Positions 30,071-37,970 of a stretch of DNA of 41,251 bases are shown here, in pieces (position 1 is the first letter of the stretch; each line of letters begins with the position of its first letter). Below the pieces are notes generated by a model, which saw nothing but the letters and a program-made list of their open reading frames with translations, did not search any database and was not told the DNA's origin. Origin of the DNA: a virus; the IMG/VR virus record IMGVR_UViG_3300049001_000101, positions 1 through 41,251 of that record. The stretch is one strand, 5' to 3'. The position numbers were made by a program, and so were the translations under genes.

Positions 30071-32176
30071 TTATCGCGGCAGCGGCACGGTTGCGCCGGG
30101 GCCTTGCGCGATCATGTGTTCCAGCATCTTCGTGTGAACTTCCAGCAGCGCGCGGATCTCGCCCTGGTTTTCCTGCGCTTTGATTTTCTGCTCGCCCTGC
30201 GCGCCGATCTTCATCAGCTCCAGTTGCGCCTTGGCTGGACCATTCGATTGCTGCTGCTCCAGGCGCTGCTTGTCTTCGTCGGTCATCGGCTCGATGATCT
30301 CGTACTGGTACGGGAATCCGGTGGAGCTGAACAAAATCTCAAGCAGCGTGGCGTAATTGATCTTCACGCCCTGGATCGCGAGCTGGTCGCTCAGGCCCGG
30401 CTGATGCAGGATGCTCTGGATGTATCCCAGGCTGTTGTTGAGCGCGTTGCGTGCCTGTAAGCGCGCGCCGGCTGAAATCGTGATCTTGTAGGTTGCGTTG
30501 ATCACGTCCACAGGGCCGGAATTTTCCAGCGCCTTGGCCAGCACGTCATTCAGCATCTGGCGCATCTGGTTGGGAGAAAGCTTCTTTACGTTCTCAACGC
30601 AAAATTCCAAAAACGGCAACAACACCAGGTCGCAGAACTGGTCAATCAGGTCCTGCATCTTCATGCCTTCGCCCTGGCCCAGCATCTTTACGCCTTCGCC
30701 GGTCCGCATGTCGCCCGTGGCGCCCGGATTCATTCCTTGCGTGGCCGCGCCGGCGCCGGAGATCCCGCTGGCCCATGATTTCACCTGCGCGATCACTTCC
30801 AGCGGTTGCATCCCGATCGGCTTGCGCTCCATCGGCGTCAGCCCGTTCGGCCCGGTCTTTTTAAATACCTTGCCGGGCGAAATCCATGCGCTCTGGCCCA
30901 TGTTGTCCATGCCCTGCTCGGTCTGGAAAACGCCGGCCAGATTCAGGTTCAGGTCATCGAAGAAATAATTCACCACGCCCTGGCAGATGCGCTGGAAATC
31001 CGCGAGCCACATTCCCATCCCATAGCCCAGCCCGGATTCGGGCGCGTCGCGGAAGGTGCATGACAGCATGTCTTTGCCGTCATGCGGCAGGTTCATGATG
31101 CAGGCCTTGCCTTCCAGGATCCAGCACTTGCGGTTGTTGGTGAAATACTCAAAAACTTCAAACGGCTGCGCCAGCGGATCGATGGTTGAAGCCTCGCTCA
31201 TCCATTCCGGATAGGCCTGCTGCGGCGCCGTGGGAAAATTCCGATAGAGCACCTGCGTTGACGTTCCCGTCATCGTGTCTGTGATGTTCTGCCCGGCTGT
31301 TTCTTTTTGCGGCGTCGTCAGCGCGATAAGCTCTGCCCGCGTAGGGATTTTGAATCCTGGGCAGTCGCGAAACGCGTCAAGGTCATACGCGCTGGGATAA
31401 AACAGCCGCCCGCGCCACTTTGCCCGCTGCATGTTGCCGCTCCGCAAATCGGGCGAGAAACGCACGCGCCGCAATGGCACATGTTCCAGCACCGGCCAGT
31501 TACATTTGTATTCGTCAAAATATTCTTCGTAAGCATCGTCCGGCGGATGCACCGTCGCCGTGGCGCCATCGTTATTCAACGACACGCTCTGCGGCGTGAA
31601 GCCGGCTTTCAGTCGAAGCTTGCGTTTTTTGATGGTCCGGCATTCCCACGCGCGGAGCCATACGCCCGTGCCCAGCAGCAGGCACTCATACATTCCCGAT
31701 CGCACTTCCTGTTTAAACGTGGATCCAAAGGGCGCGGCGGTCTTGAGCTGCGCTTCCACGATCGCCTGCATGGCGTTGGCCACGTCCAGCGTGGTGGCAA
31801 CCGTTTCCTCGATCTTGAATGGCTCATATCCGCTGAAAAGCTGTTGCTGAAACACTGAAAGAGACGAATAAAAGTTTTCCGCCAGCAGCGGAATGCCCAG
31901 GCTGGAGCGGAACTGGTCAGATCCGCGCCACTTCACCGGCTCCACAAATGCGCGCAGGATCACGCCTGTGAGGTCCCACATCGCGGCCAGCCCGCGTCCG
32001 GCAATAAATCCCTCAGAAAGCATCCGATTGCCGACGGCTTCCTTGAGCATCGACGCGTCCGAGCGGTCCTGGTCGCCAAAGCCAACCTGGTCATCGCGAA
32101 ACGGCAGCGAGATCTCCGGCGTAATCTCGCGCACGCCGGGAATGTCGATCAATCGGATTTGTGGAGATGATGACAT
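30071..32176 (-). CDS. Portal protein
   Basis: A 701-residue protein between the large terminase and the scaffold/capsid genes. It has the size and mixed alpha/beta content of podovirus portals. Typical portal features are the WRAWECRTIKK-type stem region and the long helical C-terminal barrel (SPNQMRQMLNDVLAKALENS; LEQQQSNGPAKAQLELMKIG). Its ATG has no obvious ribosome site; the cargo gene at 32187 begins only 11 bases away on the other strand and may have displaced it. Confidence 0.65.
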   Translation of the reverse strand: MSSSPQIRLIDIPGVREITPEISLPFRDDQVGFGDQDRSDASMLKEAVGNRMLSEGFIAGRGLAAMWDLTGVILRAFVEPVKWRGSDQFRSSLGIPLLAENFYSSLSVFQQQLFSGYEPFKIEETVATTLDVANAMQAIVEAQLKTAAPFGSTFKQEVRSGMYECLLLGTGVWLRAWECRTIKKRKLRLKAGFTPQSVSLNNDGATATVHPPDDAYEEYFDEYKCNWPVLEHVPLRRVRFSPDLRSGNMQRAKWRGRLFYPSAYDLDAFRDCPGFKIPTRAELIALTTPQKETAGQNITDTMTGTSTQVLYRNFPTAPQQAYPEWMSEASTIDPLAQPFEVFEYFTNNRKCWILEGKACIMNLPHDGKDMLSCTFRDAPESGLGYGMGMWLADFQRICQGVVNYFFDDLNLNLAGVFQTEQGMDNMGQSAWISPGKVFKKTGPNGLTPMERKPIGMQPLEVIAQVKSWASGISGAGAATQGMNPGATGDMRTGEGVKMLGQGEGMKMQDLIDQFCDLVLLPFLEFCVENVKKLSPNQMRQMLNDVLAKALENSGPVDVINATYKITISAGARLQARNALNNSLGYIQSILHQPGLSDQLAIQGVKINYATLLEILFSSTGFPYQYEIIEPMTDEDKQRLEQQQSNGPAKAQLELMKIGAQGEQKIKAQENQGEIRALLEVHTKMLEHMIAQGPGATVPLPR

Positions 32177-32186
32177 AATGAACGCT

Positions 32187-32336
32187 ATGACGATCTACTG
32201 CACTTCCTGCGAAGTATCAGGGCGCCTGCGCAAAGCCCATCCTTCTCAGGTGGCTTGCGGAGTGAAATTGTGCCTTCCATGCGCCAGATTAGTTTTTGAG
32301 CTACTGTGTAAATTGCTACCCTTCGAGGCGATCTAA
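32187..32336 (+). CDS. Small zinc-binding cargo protein
   Basis: A 49-residue ORF on the strand opposite to the late genes, filling the gap between terminase and portal. CTSC (5-8) and CLPC (near 29-32) make a four-cysteine zinc ribbon. CATAAT (32174-32179) lies seven bases before the expected start point at the ATG, so a leaderless mRNA is likely, although the -35 is weak. An in-frame ATG at 32178 is an alternative start. It overlaps the terminase stop by four bases. Confidence 0.5.
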   Translation: MTIYCTSCEVSGRLRKAHPSQVACGVKLCLPCARLVFELLCKLLPFEAI

Positions 32337-34162
32337 CTCACCAACCCGCTTCCCGTTCCTCCGGGATTAAATCCAGGCGTGCCGGCGTTCTCCGCGGCCT
32401 GGCGATGCATCTGCCGCACTTTGTCTCCCATCGTGCCTTGCGGCAATGGCGCCGGAATGCCGGCCGCGCCGTGCGGGACTTCGCAGGCATGTCCCAGACA
32501 ATCGCCTTCATCGTCGTGATGCGGGATCTTCGGCCACTTCAAAAGCTGTTTAATGAGCTTGTCGTACCAGGGCATCCCGGCAAACAGCCAGAGCTTGCGG
32601 TCTTTCATCCAGCTCAGCGGCACGCCGATCCGGATGGTCTTTGCGTTCGTCTTTCGGTCCAGCTTGCGCCACTCCACCGGGAGTTGCTGAATGTTCAGCG
32701 CCGCGGCCTTGCTCATTAAAATGTTGTGGTAGGCTTCCCAGCCGTTGAATTTCTCAATCCACACTGCTTGCGGCCGGTGCCACAAGATCGCCTGCAGGAT
32801 GTTCGTGCACGCCTCGTCTGAATCCCAGTTGCCGGCGATGCAGTGATACACCCACAGCACGCCCATCCAGACTTTCACCAGGTACAGCACGCTGCGGTCG
32901 CGCTTGTCGTCGCCGATATAACTCAGGTCGCCGACCATAAACGTTCCCGCCGCGGGCGGAATCACGTTTAAGTGATAAAACGTCTGCCGCGCGATCAGCT
33001 CCGGCGTGTACCGCTGCTCTTCCTTGGCCAGGCGCTGGCACAGATACTGCAGAGCAAAGAAGTTCGCGTCTTCACGCTGGATCGCTTCCAGCATTTCGAC
33101 CGTATGGCCGATCTGCCGGCCGTCGCGCGTGACGGCCAGGGGAAACAGGACTTGCTTCTCGCCCGAATCGACAAAGCATTTACAATCGCAATCCTCCATC
33201 GTGCAGGGCGGTTGCGTATAACTTCGATCGCTATCGTGCCGCAGGTCAGGATGTCCGCAGGTTTTGCAGATCTTGTACCAGCAGCTCTTGATGGAAAATT
33301 CCCAGACTGATTTGCCGGTCTCCGCCTCTTCTTTTTTGGCGGCTTCCTCTATCCGCTCATACGTATCGCCGAACGCATACGGCGTTCCGGTGATGTACAA
33401 AAAGCCCGCGGGCTCAAGCAGCGGGATGATCGATAGATAATCCTGCCACGCGGCTTCCAGCATCTTTGCCGACTTGAAATTCTGATCATTGACCAGGTCG
33501 TCGACGAAGATCACGTCATAGTGCGTGCCCGCCTTAACGCTCTTGGCCGACGAAATACAGAACGTTGGTTCCGCGAACTGGCCCAGCGTCCGGCATGGGA
33601 CCGTGAAATCTTCCGCCGAGCTTTCCGGCAGCTTCTTTCCCGGCGCCGCGCAAAATTCCGGGTAGAGCTGGCGGAACTTCGCCGTCGGTTGCTCAAACAC
33701 TTTCTTTACGCGCGCCAGTTGGCGCCGCCCCAGCTTCAGGTTGCCCGTCAGAAACAGGATCCTGATGTTGGGATAGTTCAGGATCAGCTGGACGATCTCA
33801 ATAATGATCGCCGAAGTCTTGAACAGGCCGCGCGGCCACACCACCATCCGCTTTTTACGTCGGTTGGTTCCCGTGCCATCGCACTTTTTGCATTCCGCCC
33901 GATTTTTCGGGCTGCACTTGCACGGGCTGCCCAGCTCGAAGAGCTGTTTTTTCTGCTCGCGGTCTTTTTGCAGCAACTCGCGAAACAATGCCGCGTGAGG
34001 ATTGGGCTGAAAGTCATAGCCCATCAACTCATTCGCCAGAAAAAGATGATCTATCTGCCCGCGAAGCCGCTGCTCCATCCAGGCTTTCTTGCCCGCTTCC
34101 GGCAGCTCTTCAAACTCCCGCCGGACGCTAGCCGGCAGGACCTCCGGTGTGAACGGCGCCAT
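32333..34162 (-). CDS. Terminase large subunit with two zinc-binding inserts
   Basis: A 609-residue protein. Walker A-like WPRGLFKTS (109-117), Walker B VIFVDD (217-222) and the nuclease strand VGDLSYIGDD (D412) define the packaging ATPase-nuclease. Two cysteine-rich segments are unusual: CKCSPKNRAECKKCDGTG (81-98), of DnaJ-type, just before the Walker A, and a His/Cys cluster at 294-329 (ICKTCGHPDLRHD, DCDCKCF). They may bind zinc and contact DNA or the small subunit. Confidence 0.8.
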   Translation of the reverse strand: MAPFTPEVLPASVRREFEELPEAGKKAWMEQRLRGQIDHLFLANELMGYDFQPNPHAALFRELLQKDREQKKQLFELGSPCKCSPKNRAECKKCDGTGTNRRKKRMVVWPRGLFKTSAIIIEIVQLILNYPNIRILFLTGNLKLGRRQLARVKKVFEQPTAKFRQLYPEFCAAPGKKLPESSAEDFTVPCRTLGQFAEPTFCISSAKSVKAGTHYDVIFVDDLVNDQNFKSAKMLEAAWQDYLSIIPLLEPAGFLYITGTPYAFGDTYERIEEAAKKEEAETGKSVWEFSIKSCWYKICKTCGHPDLRHDSDRSYTQPPCTMEDCDCKCFVDSGEKQVLFPLAVTRDGRQIGHTVEMLEAIQREDANFFALQYLCQRLAKEEQRYTPELIARQTFYHLNVIPPAAGTFMVGDLSYIGDDKRDRSVLYLVKVWMGVLWVYHCIAGNWDSDEACTNILQAILWHRPQAVWIEKFNGWEAYHNILMSKAAALNIQQLPVEWRKLDRKTNAKTIRIGVPLSWMKDRKLWLFAGMPWYDKLIKQLLKWPKIPHHDDEGDCLGHACEVPHGAAGIPAPLPQGTMGDKVRQMHRQAAENAGTPGFNPGGTGSGLVS

Positions 34163-34165
34163 GCT

Positions 34166-34495
34166 CTACCGGTAGAGGTAAACTTTGCCGCCCGCGGTGA
34201 GCGTGGCCAGGACCCAAAGACCTTTTTTGAACGAATATTTCTTGCCGCCCTGGGCGGCCGCGTCCCAGAGAATTACATCCTGGTGCGCTGCCACAGCAAA
34301 TTCATCGAACAGAACGAACGGACCTGCGCTGGCAGCATCGGTGATCTTGCATTCGTCTCCGGCCGCGGTCGGGTTTACCCATTTGATCAGGCTGAAATCT
34401 TGCCAGCTCGTCAGTCCGCTCAATCCGGCCGGAATTGTGCCTGCGGTCCAGACCGTATCCAGGATTATCGGATTTTGCGTGAATAGATTGGCCAT
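34166..34495 (-). CDS. Small structural protein
   Basis: A 109-residue beta-rich protein (WTAGTIPAGLSGLTSWQDFS; YSFKKGLWVLATLTAGGKVY) whose ATG follows the previous stop directly (TAAATG). Probably a head or fibre component, by location next to the terminase. Confidence 0.45.
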   Translation of the reverse strand: MANLFTQNPIILDTVWTAGTIPAGLSGLTSWQDFSLIKWVNPTAAGDECKITDAASAGPFVLFDEFAVAAHQDVILWDAAAQGGKKYSFKKGLWVLATLTAGGKVYLYR

Positions 34496-34693
34496 TTACT
34501 TCCCCTTCTTGGGGTGCAGGTACTCGCCCAGATTGCGATGTGGATGCGCGCCTGCCTTCACGTTGAACGATCCGCCTTTGCCCAGGTTCACCACTTTGGG
34601 CTTCGGCTTCGATCCAGCAGCTTTCATCTTCTCCGGATCGGGCTTTGCATCGGCCAGGCCTGAGATCGCGCTCATAAGATTCTTGTTTGCCAT
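34496..34693 (-). CDS. Small basic late protein sharing an N-terminal signature with the 605-residue virion protein
   Basis: A 65-residue basic protein. Its N-terminus MANKNLMSAISGLADAKPD carries SAISGLADA.PD, also found at residues 8-19 of the 605-residue protein (11804-13621). The rest is lysine- and glycine-rich (GGSFNVKAGAHPHRNLGEYL). The shared leader could be a capsid-targeting or processing signal. Confidence 0.45.
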   Translation of the reverse strand: MANKNLMSAISGLADAKPDPEKMKAAGSKPKPKVVNLGKGGSFNVKAGAHPHRNLGEYLHPKKGK

Positions 34694-34706
34694 AAATTCT
34701 CTCGAC

Positions 34707-34732
34707 GTAGAGACGTGGCACTGCTACGTCTC
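34707..34732. repeat. Palindromic repeat (AGACGTAGCA type)
   Basis: GTAGAGACGTGGCA and CTGCTACGTCTC form an inverted repeat just upstream of the 34496 gene. Only one copy in the window. Confidence 0.4.
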
Positions 34733-34747
34733 AAAGATTGTTTAAAA

Positions 34748-34792
34748 GCGCGGGGACCTCTTATCCTCCCCCAGGACAGCCCTCCCCCGCGC
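34748..34792 (-). terminator. Intrinsic terminator
   Basis: On the - strand GCGCGGGG pairs with CCCCGCGC over 8 bp around a 29-base loop, followed by TTTT. It separates the fibre-like gene (34809) from the following small genes and terminase. Confidence 0.5.
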
Positions 34793-34808
34793 CTTTCCCG
34801 TCAGCCTT

Positions 34809-35777
34809 TTACGGCTGCCAGAAGTCGTATTCGTTCGCGGTGGGCTGCGCCGTGGATCCGGATAGATTGGCAAAGCGCAAGGTCAGCAGGTGCCATCTGC
34901 CCAGGTTCTGCCAGGTGGCTCCGTTGTCGCCCAGCGTGGCATAGAGCGTGTTGTTGCTGCCCGCAAAATTAGGGACGCTCGATCCCGTGGTTCCCGAGAT
35001 GATGCACTGCCACAACACGTTGTTAATCACGATGTAGCTGGTGCCCTGCGTTACCGCGGTCGATTGCGGCCAGAGCGGCGCCACGCAATCCATGCCTTCC
35101 ACGGAAATGCCTGAAGCATCGGCGGTGGCGTTCGGTCGCGCGTAAGTAGTCGGGCGTCCGATGTTGAACGGCACCGGCACGCGCACATTCACGTCGGCCG
35201 TTACGTTGGTGGTGATCGCCGGCAACGGGTCCTGCACGCCGCTGGTGTTTACCACCGGCAGCGCCGCGCCCGCGCCCAGCACTTTCACCGTCGCCGACGT
35301 GGTGGCAATCGGGATATAGAGCAGCGTTCCGCCGCCGCGCTTGATTTGTATGCTGAGCATCGCCACGCTCAGCGATGCCGCGGCTTCATTCGCCAGCTCC
35401 GTGTTGGTGGTGCTTCCGGTGTAGATGCGCCAGCCGATGATCGGCTGTGCGTTGAGTTGCGCCCCGGTGTTCAGTGAGCCCGTGGAGCCCAGCGCAATCG
35501 TCACCGATCCGCTCGGCCCGCCGGTCACTGTGACCGTGCCTTCGGCTGATGGCGTGGTTTCACCCAGCGCCGTCACCCATGTGATCTTGGTAAAAAAGCT
35601 TCCGTTGGCCAGCGATCCGCCTGAGCCCACGTTGGTAAGGTTGCCGTTGCCGAAAGCAGTTCCGGTGGCTCCGGGGGCAAGTACCCCCCAGTCCTGCCGC
35701 GCAACTGGATAATACGCTGAGCCGGGCTGTGCTTGCCGGCTAAACGGGTGGTCTTTCACTGACAGTGAGATTGTCAA
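34809..35777 (-). CDS. Fibre-like structural protein, intact copy
   Basis: A 322-residue protein with a TTG start; AAGGAGCAGTACC just upstream decides it. Beta-rich: a fibronectin-like region (LGETTPSAEGTVTVTG, ~75-90) and a C-terminal W-C-G-T-T-G repeat (NVLWQCIISGTTGSSVPNFA, then GDNGATWQNLG) related to inserts in the nozzle protein. It ends FDFWQP-like (NEYDFWQP). Its first 132 codons are duplicated in the 36058-36585 gene. A head fibre or decoration protein is likely. Confidence 0.5.
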   Translation of the reverse strand: MTISLSVKDHPFSRQAQPGSAYYPVARQDWGVLAPGATGTAFGNGNLTNVGSGGSLANGSFFTKITWVTALGETTPSAEGTVTVTGGPSGSVTIALGSTGSLNTGAQLNAQPIIGWRIYTGSTTNTELANEAAASLSVAMLSIQIKRGGGTLLYIPIATTSATVKVLGAGAALPVVNTSGVQDPLPAITTNVTADVNVRVPVPFNIGRPTTYARPNATADASGISVEGMDCVAPLWPQSTAVTQGTSYIVINNVLWQCIISGTTGSSVPNFAGSNNTLYATLGDNGATWQNLGRWHLLTLRFANLSGSTAQPTANEYDFWQP

Positions 35778-35822
35778 GGTACTGCTCCTTCTTTGGGGGA
35801 AGGAATTTTGGGGGAAAAGATC

Positions 35823-35898
35823 TGGAGCTGGCGGCTGCCTCGCTAGTTGCAGCCTCCTCCGGTCTAACTTGCCGGTGCTCGCTCTGAGCTACGCCAGC
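35823..35898 (-). tRNA. tRNA-like cloverleaf, copy A (possibly a degenerate tRNA)
   Basis: Read on the - strand, 76 nt fold as: acceptor GCTGGCG/CGCCAGC (7 bp, perfect), TA, D-stem GCTC/GAGC, anticodon stem CCGGC/ACCGG with one mismatch, 5-nt variable region AGGAG, T-stem GCTGC/GCAGC, then T and CCA. The segment GCGTAGCTCAGAG is the usual A-box motif. Odd features: a 5-nt D-loop, a 10-nt T-loop without TTC, and an anticodon loop AAGTTAG lacking U33 (GTT would be Asn). It may be a decayed tRNA or a tRNA mimic. Confidence 0.4.
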
Positions 35899-35926
35899 GT
35901 GTGTGACCACCACCCAGCACGAATCT

Positions 35927-36061
35927 ATGAAGGAGGATGGCCGTGACATCGATTTGTTTTGGGAAGGCGGGCGGCGAACTGCTGTGTTGCGATTGAGGCC
36001 GTCAACGCGTCAAGCAACTCTTGAACCGCCCGCCGCGCGGATACAATTTCGAATCCGCTAA
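35927..36061 (+). CDS. Possible small ORF in the duplicated spacer
   Basis: A 44-codon + strand ORF (MKEDGRDIDLFWEGGRRTAV at its start) between the tRNA-like sequence and the next gene; an identical copy lies at 36735-36869. No ribosome site or promoter is evident. It is listed because it fills the only gene-free part of the unit, but it may be chance. Confidence 0.2.
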   Translation: MKEDGRDIDLFWEGGRRTAVLRLRPSTRQATLEPPAARIQFRIR

Positions 36062-36585
36062 GGCTGTTGCGTTTGCGATCCCTGGCTCAATTCGTCGACG
36101 TCCTTCGTAATCACGTCAATCCTGCCATCGTGGATCTCGACTTTGTCTCCGAGATCTTCCAGACTCTTCACGATTGGCTCTTGCGCCGCGGCTTCATTCG
36201 CCAGCTCCGTGTTGGTGGTGCTTCCGGTGTAGATGCGCCAGCCGATGATCGGCTGTGCGTTGAGTTGCGCCCCGGTGTTCAGTGAGCCCGTGGAGCCCAG
36301 CGCAATCGTCACCGATCCGCTCGGCCCGCCGGTCACTGTGACCGTGCCTTCGGCTGATGGCGTGGTTTCACCCAGCGCCGTCACCCATGTGATCTTGGTA
36401 AAAAAGCTTCCGTTGGCCAGCGATCCGCCTGAGCCCACGTTGGTAAGGTTGCCGTTGCCGAAAGCAGTTCCGGTGGCTCCGGGGGCAAGTACCCCCCAGT
36501 CCTGCCGCGCAACTGGATAATACGCTGAGCCGGGCTGTGCTTGCCGGCTAAACGGGTGGTCTTTCACTGACAGTGAGATTGTCAA
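36058..36585 (-). CDS. Chimeric gene created by the tandem duplication
   Basis: A 175-residue ORF with the same TTG start and ribosome site as the 34809 gene. Its first ~133 residues equal that protein (to ELANEAAA). The rest (QEPIVKSLEDLGDKVEIHDG and on to QGSQTQQP) equals the C-terminal tail of the protein at 36866. The fusion falls exactly at the GCCGCGG junction and keeps the frame, so a hybrid of a beta-rich fibre domain and a charged helical tail could be made. Confidence 0.6.
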   Translation of the reverse strand: MTISLSVKDHPFSRQAQPGSAYYPVARQDWGVLAPGATGTAFGNGNLTNVGSGGSLANGSFFTKITWVTALGETTPSAEGTVTVTGGPSGSVTIALGSTGSLNTGAQLNAQPIIGWRIYTGSTTNTELANEAAAQEPIVKSLEDLGDKVEIHDGRIDVITKDVDELSQGSQTQQP

Positions 36586-36992
36586 GGTACTGCTCCTTCT
36601 TTGGGGGAAGGAATTTTGGGGGAAAAGATCTGGAGCTGGCGGCTGCCTCGCTAGTTGCAGCCTCCTCCGGTCTAACTTGCCGGTGCTCGCTCTGAGCTAC
36701 GCCAGCGTGTGTGACCACCACCCAGCACGAATCTATGAAGGAGGATGGCCGTGACATCGATTTGTTTTGGGAAGGCGGGCGGCGAACTGCTGTGTTGCGA
36801 TTGAGGCCGTCAACGCGTCAAGCAACTCTTGAACCGCCCGCCGCGCGGATACAATTTCGAATCCGCTAAGGCTGTTGCGTTTGCGATCCCTGGCTCAATT
36901 CGTCGACGTCCTTCGTAATCACGTCAATCCTGCCATCGTGGATCTCGACTTTGTCTCCGAGATCTTCCAGACTCTTCACGATTGGCTCTTGC
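36185..36992. repeat. 808-bp tandem duplication, unit B
   Basis: Second unit, offset +808 from unit A and apparently identical; joined to unit A through GCCGCGG at 36185-36191. Assembly error is possible, but the shared microhomology is what a real duplication would also leave. Confidence 0.85.
36631..36706 (-). tRNA. tRNA-like cloverleaf, copy B
   Basis: Identical second copy, 808 bases away in the duplicated unit, with the same unusual loops and encoded CCA. Confidence 0.4.
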
Positions 36993-37273
36993 GCCGCGGT
37001 TGGCGTTTCTGTTGCTGGCGCGACTTCGGGCCAATGCCATGTATGCGCCTGCGGATTCTCACTTGCATCGAGTGAAACGGAGGTCACCCATTTCACGGGA
37101 CGCATGTTTTGCTCGTCGGAGTTGGTGCCATCAGTGAATACCTGTAGGTTGATACAAGACCAACCCCACACCGCTACGATGATGGCTGGCAAATGAAGCA
37201 CTCCAGCGCCCGGACCGCACCAGGCGGGTTTCTTTTGTACGTAATGAACTATTCTGCCGATCGTTGGCTTCAT
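36866..37273 (-). CDS. Hypothetical phage protein with helical tail
   Basis: A 135-residue protein with AAGGAGAG before ATG. The first 90 residues (MKPTIGRIVHYVQ, then LPAIIVAVWGWSCINLQVFT and HTWHWPE) match a pattern I have seen in hypothetical proteins of many phages (a KPT-GRIVHY start, an HTWHWPE end). The last 45 residues are a charged helix that is also the tail of the chimera. Confidence 0.55.
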   Translation of the reverse strand: MKPTIGRIVHYVQKKPAWCGPGAGVLHLPAIIVAVWGWSCINLQVFTDGTNSDEQNMRPVKWVTSVSLDASENPQAHTWHWPEVAPATETPTAAQEPIVKSLEDLGDKVEIHDGRIDVITKDVDELSQGSQTQQP

Positions 37274-37291
37274 AAAAATTCTTCTCTCCTT

Positions 37292-37849
37292 TTAAAGCTT
37301 TGCAAAATCTCCCAGCAGGTTCTCTGCCGGCAATTCTTCCGCGGCTTTCTTTACCGCGGCTGTCTTGGCGGCGCGCTGCACGCGGCGCTTCACCGCCTGG
37401 CGATTGTTCGCCATGCCTTCCTTGATCTGCTTTTCGTAGCGCGGCGTCCAGGGCTGGCGGAATTCATGCACGTCGGCCAGCAGCTTCATCATCTCGGCCT
37501 GTTCTTTGCTGATGCGTCCGCGCAGGATCATCTTGGCCAGCATCTGGCAAAAGCTCAGCTTGGGATCGTCGCCGTAATGCAGGTGCAGCAGCATCACGAT
37601 TCCTGCCGAGTTCATCAGCCGCGAAGCCATCACGCGAATGCTCTCCGGCTTCCTGGCCAGCGGATACGCCGCCGCAATCGCGGCCTTCGCGTCATAATTG
37701 TTCGCGAGGTACGCTTCCAGGAATCTCTGCTGGTTTTCCGGCAGGAGTGCATACTCCGGTAGTTCCTTTAACTTGTCGATCGGCACGCGCGACATTCGGA
37801 ATATGGCCCTCGCGTAGTTCAGAGATTGGTATTTGTATTTGGCGTTCAC
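37292..37849 (-). CDS. Probable terminase small subunit
   Basis: A 185-residue protein as read from the GTG at 37849; an ATG at 37795 (MSRVPIDKLKELPEYALLPE) may be the true start. NQQRFLEAYLANNYDAKAAI, then PLARKPESIRVMASRLMNSA follows the helix-turn-helix layout of small terminases, and the C-terminus is basic and helical. It precedes the large terminase by a few genes in the late operon, as expected. Confidence 0.55.
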   Translation of the reverse strand: MNAKYKYQSLNYARAIFRMSRVPIDKLKELPEYALLPENQQRFLEAYLANNYDAKAAIAAAYPLARKPESIRVMASRLMNSAGIVMLLHLHYGDDPKLSFCQMLAKMILRGRISKEQAEMMKLLADVHEFRQPWTPRYEKQIKEGMANNRQAVKRRVQRAAKTAAVKKAAEELPAENLLGDFAKL

Positions 37850-37970
37850 GCCATGTCAACACTGCGATGACTTCCTCGACGTTGCCGGAATAGCTACAGG
37901 CAAGAATGCGGAGCAAATCACGTTTGCAATTCTGAAGATGTTCATATTTTTTATCGCGTAGCAGCTTCAT
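37692..37970 (-). CDS. Small ORF overlapping groES end and terminase start
   Basis: A 92-residue ORF whose ATG lies in an ATGA overlap with the groES stop. The first ~60 residues (MKLLRDKKYEHLQNCKRDLL) look protein-like; the remainder overlaps the small terminase in another frame and is less convincing. It may be a genuine short coupling gene. Confidence 0.35.
   Translation of the reverse strand: MKLLRDKKYEHLQNCKRDLLRILACSYSGNVEEVIAVLTWRERQIQIPISELREGHIPNVARADRQVKGTTGVCTPAGKPAEIPGSVPREQL

Larger units (their letters stand above)
35377..36184. repeat. 808-bp tandem duplication, unit A
   Basis: Bases 35377-36184 recur at 36185-36992 with no differences that I could see. The seven bases GCCGCGG occur at 35377, at the internal junction 36185 and at the end 36993, so the duplication has a 7-bp microhomology. 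The unit contains the 5' part of the 34809 gene, a tRNA-like sequence and the 3' part of the gene at 36866. Confidence 0.85.

Noticed and set aside
33521-34486. 321-codon + strand ORF
   Set aside because: Antisense to the large terminase, whose motifs are clear.
35740-35949. 69-codon - strand ORF (and its copy at 36548-36757)
   Set aside because: Its GVAQ-type middle is the translation of the tRNA-like sequence, and it overlaps the start of the TTG-initiated gene.
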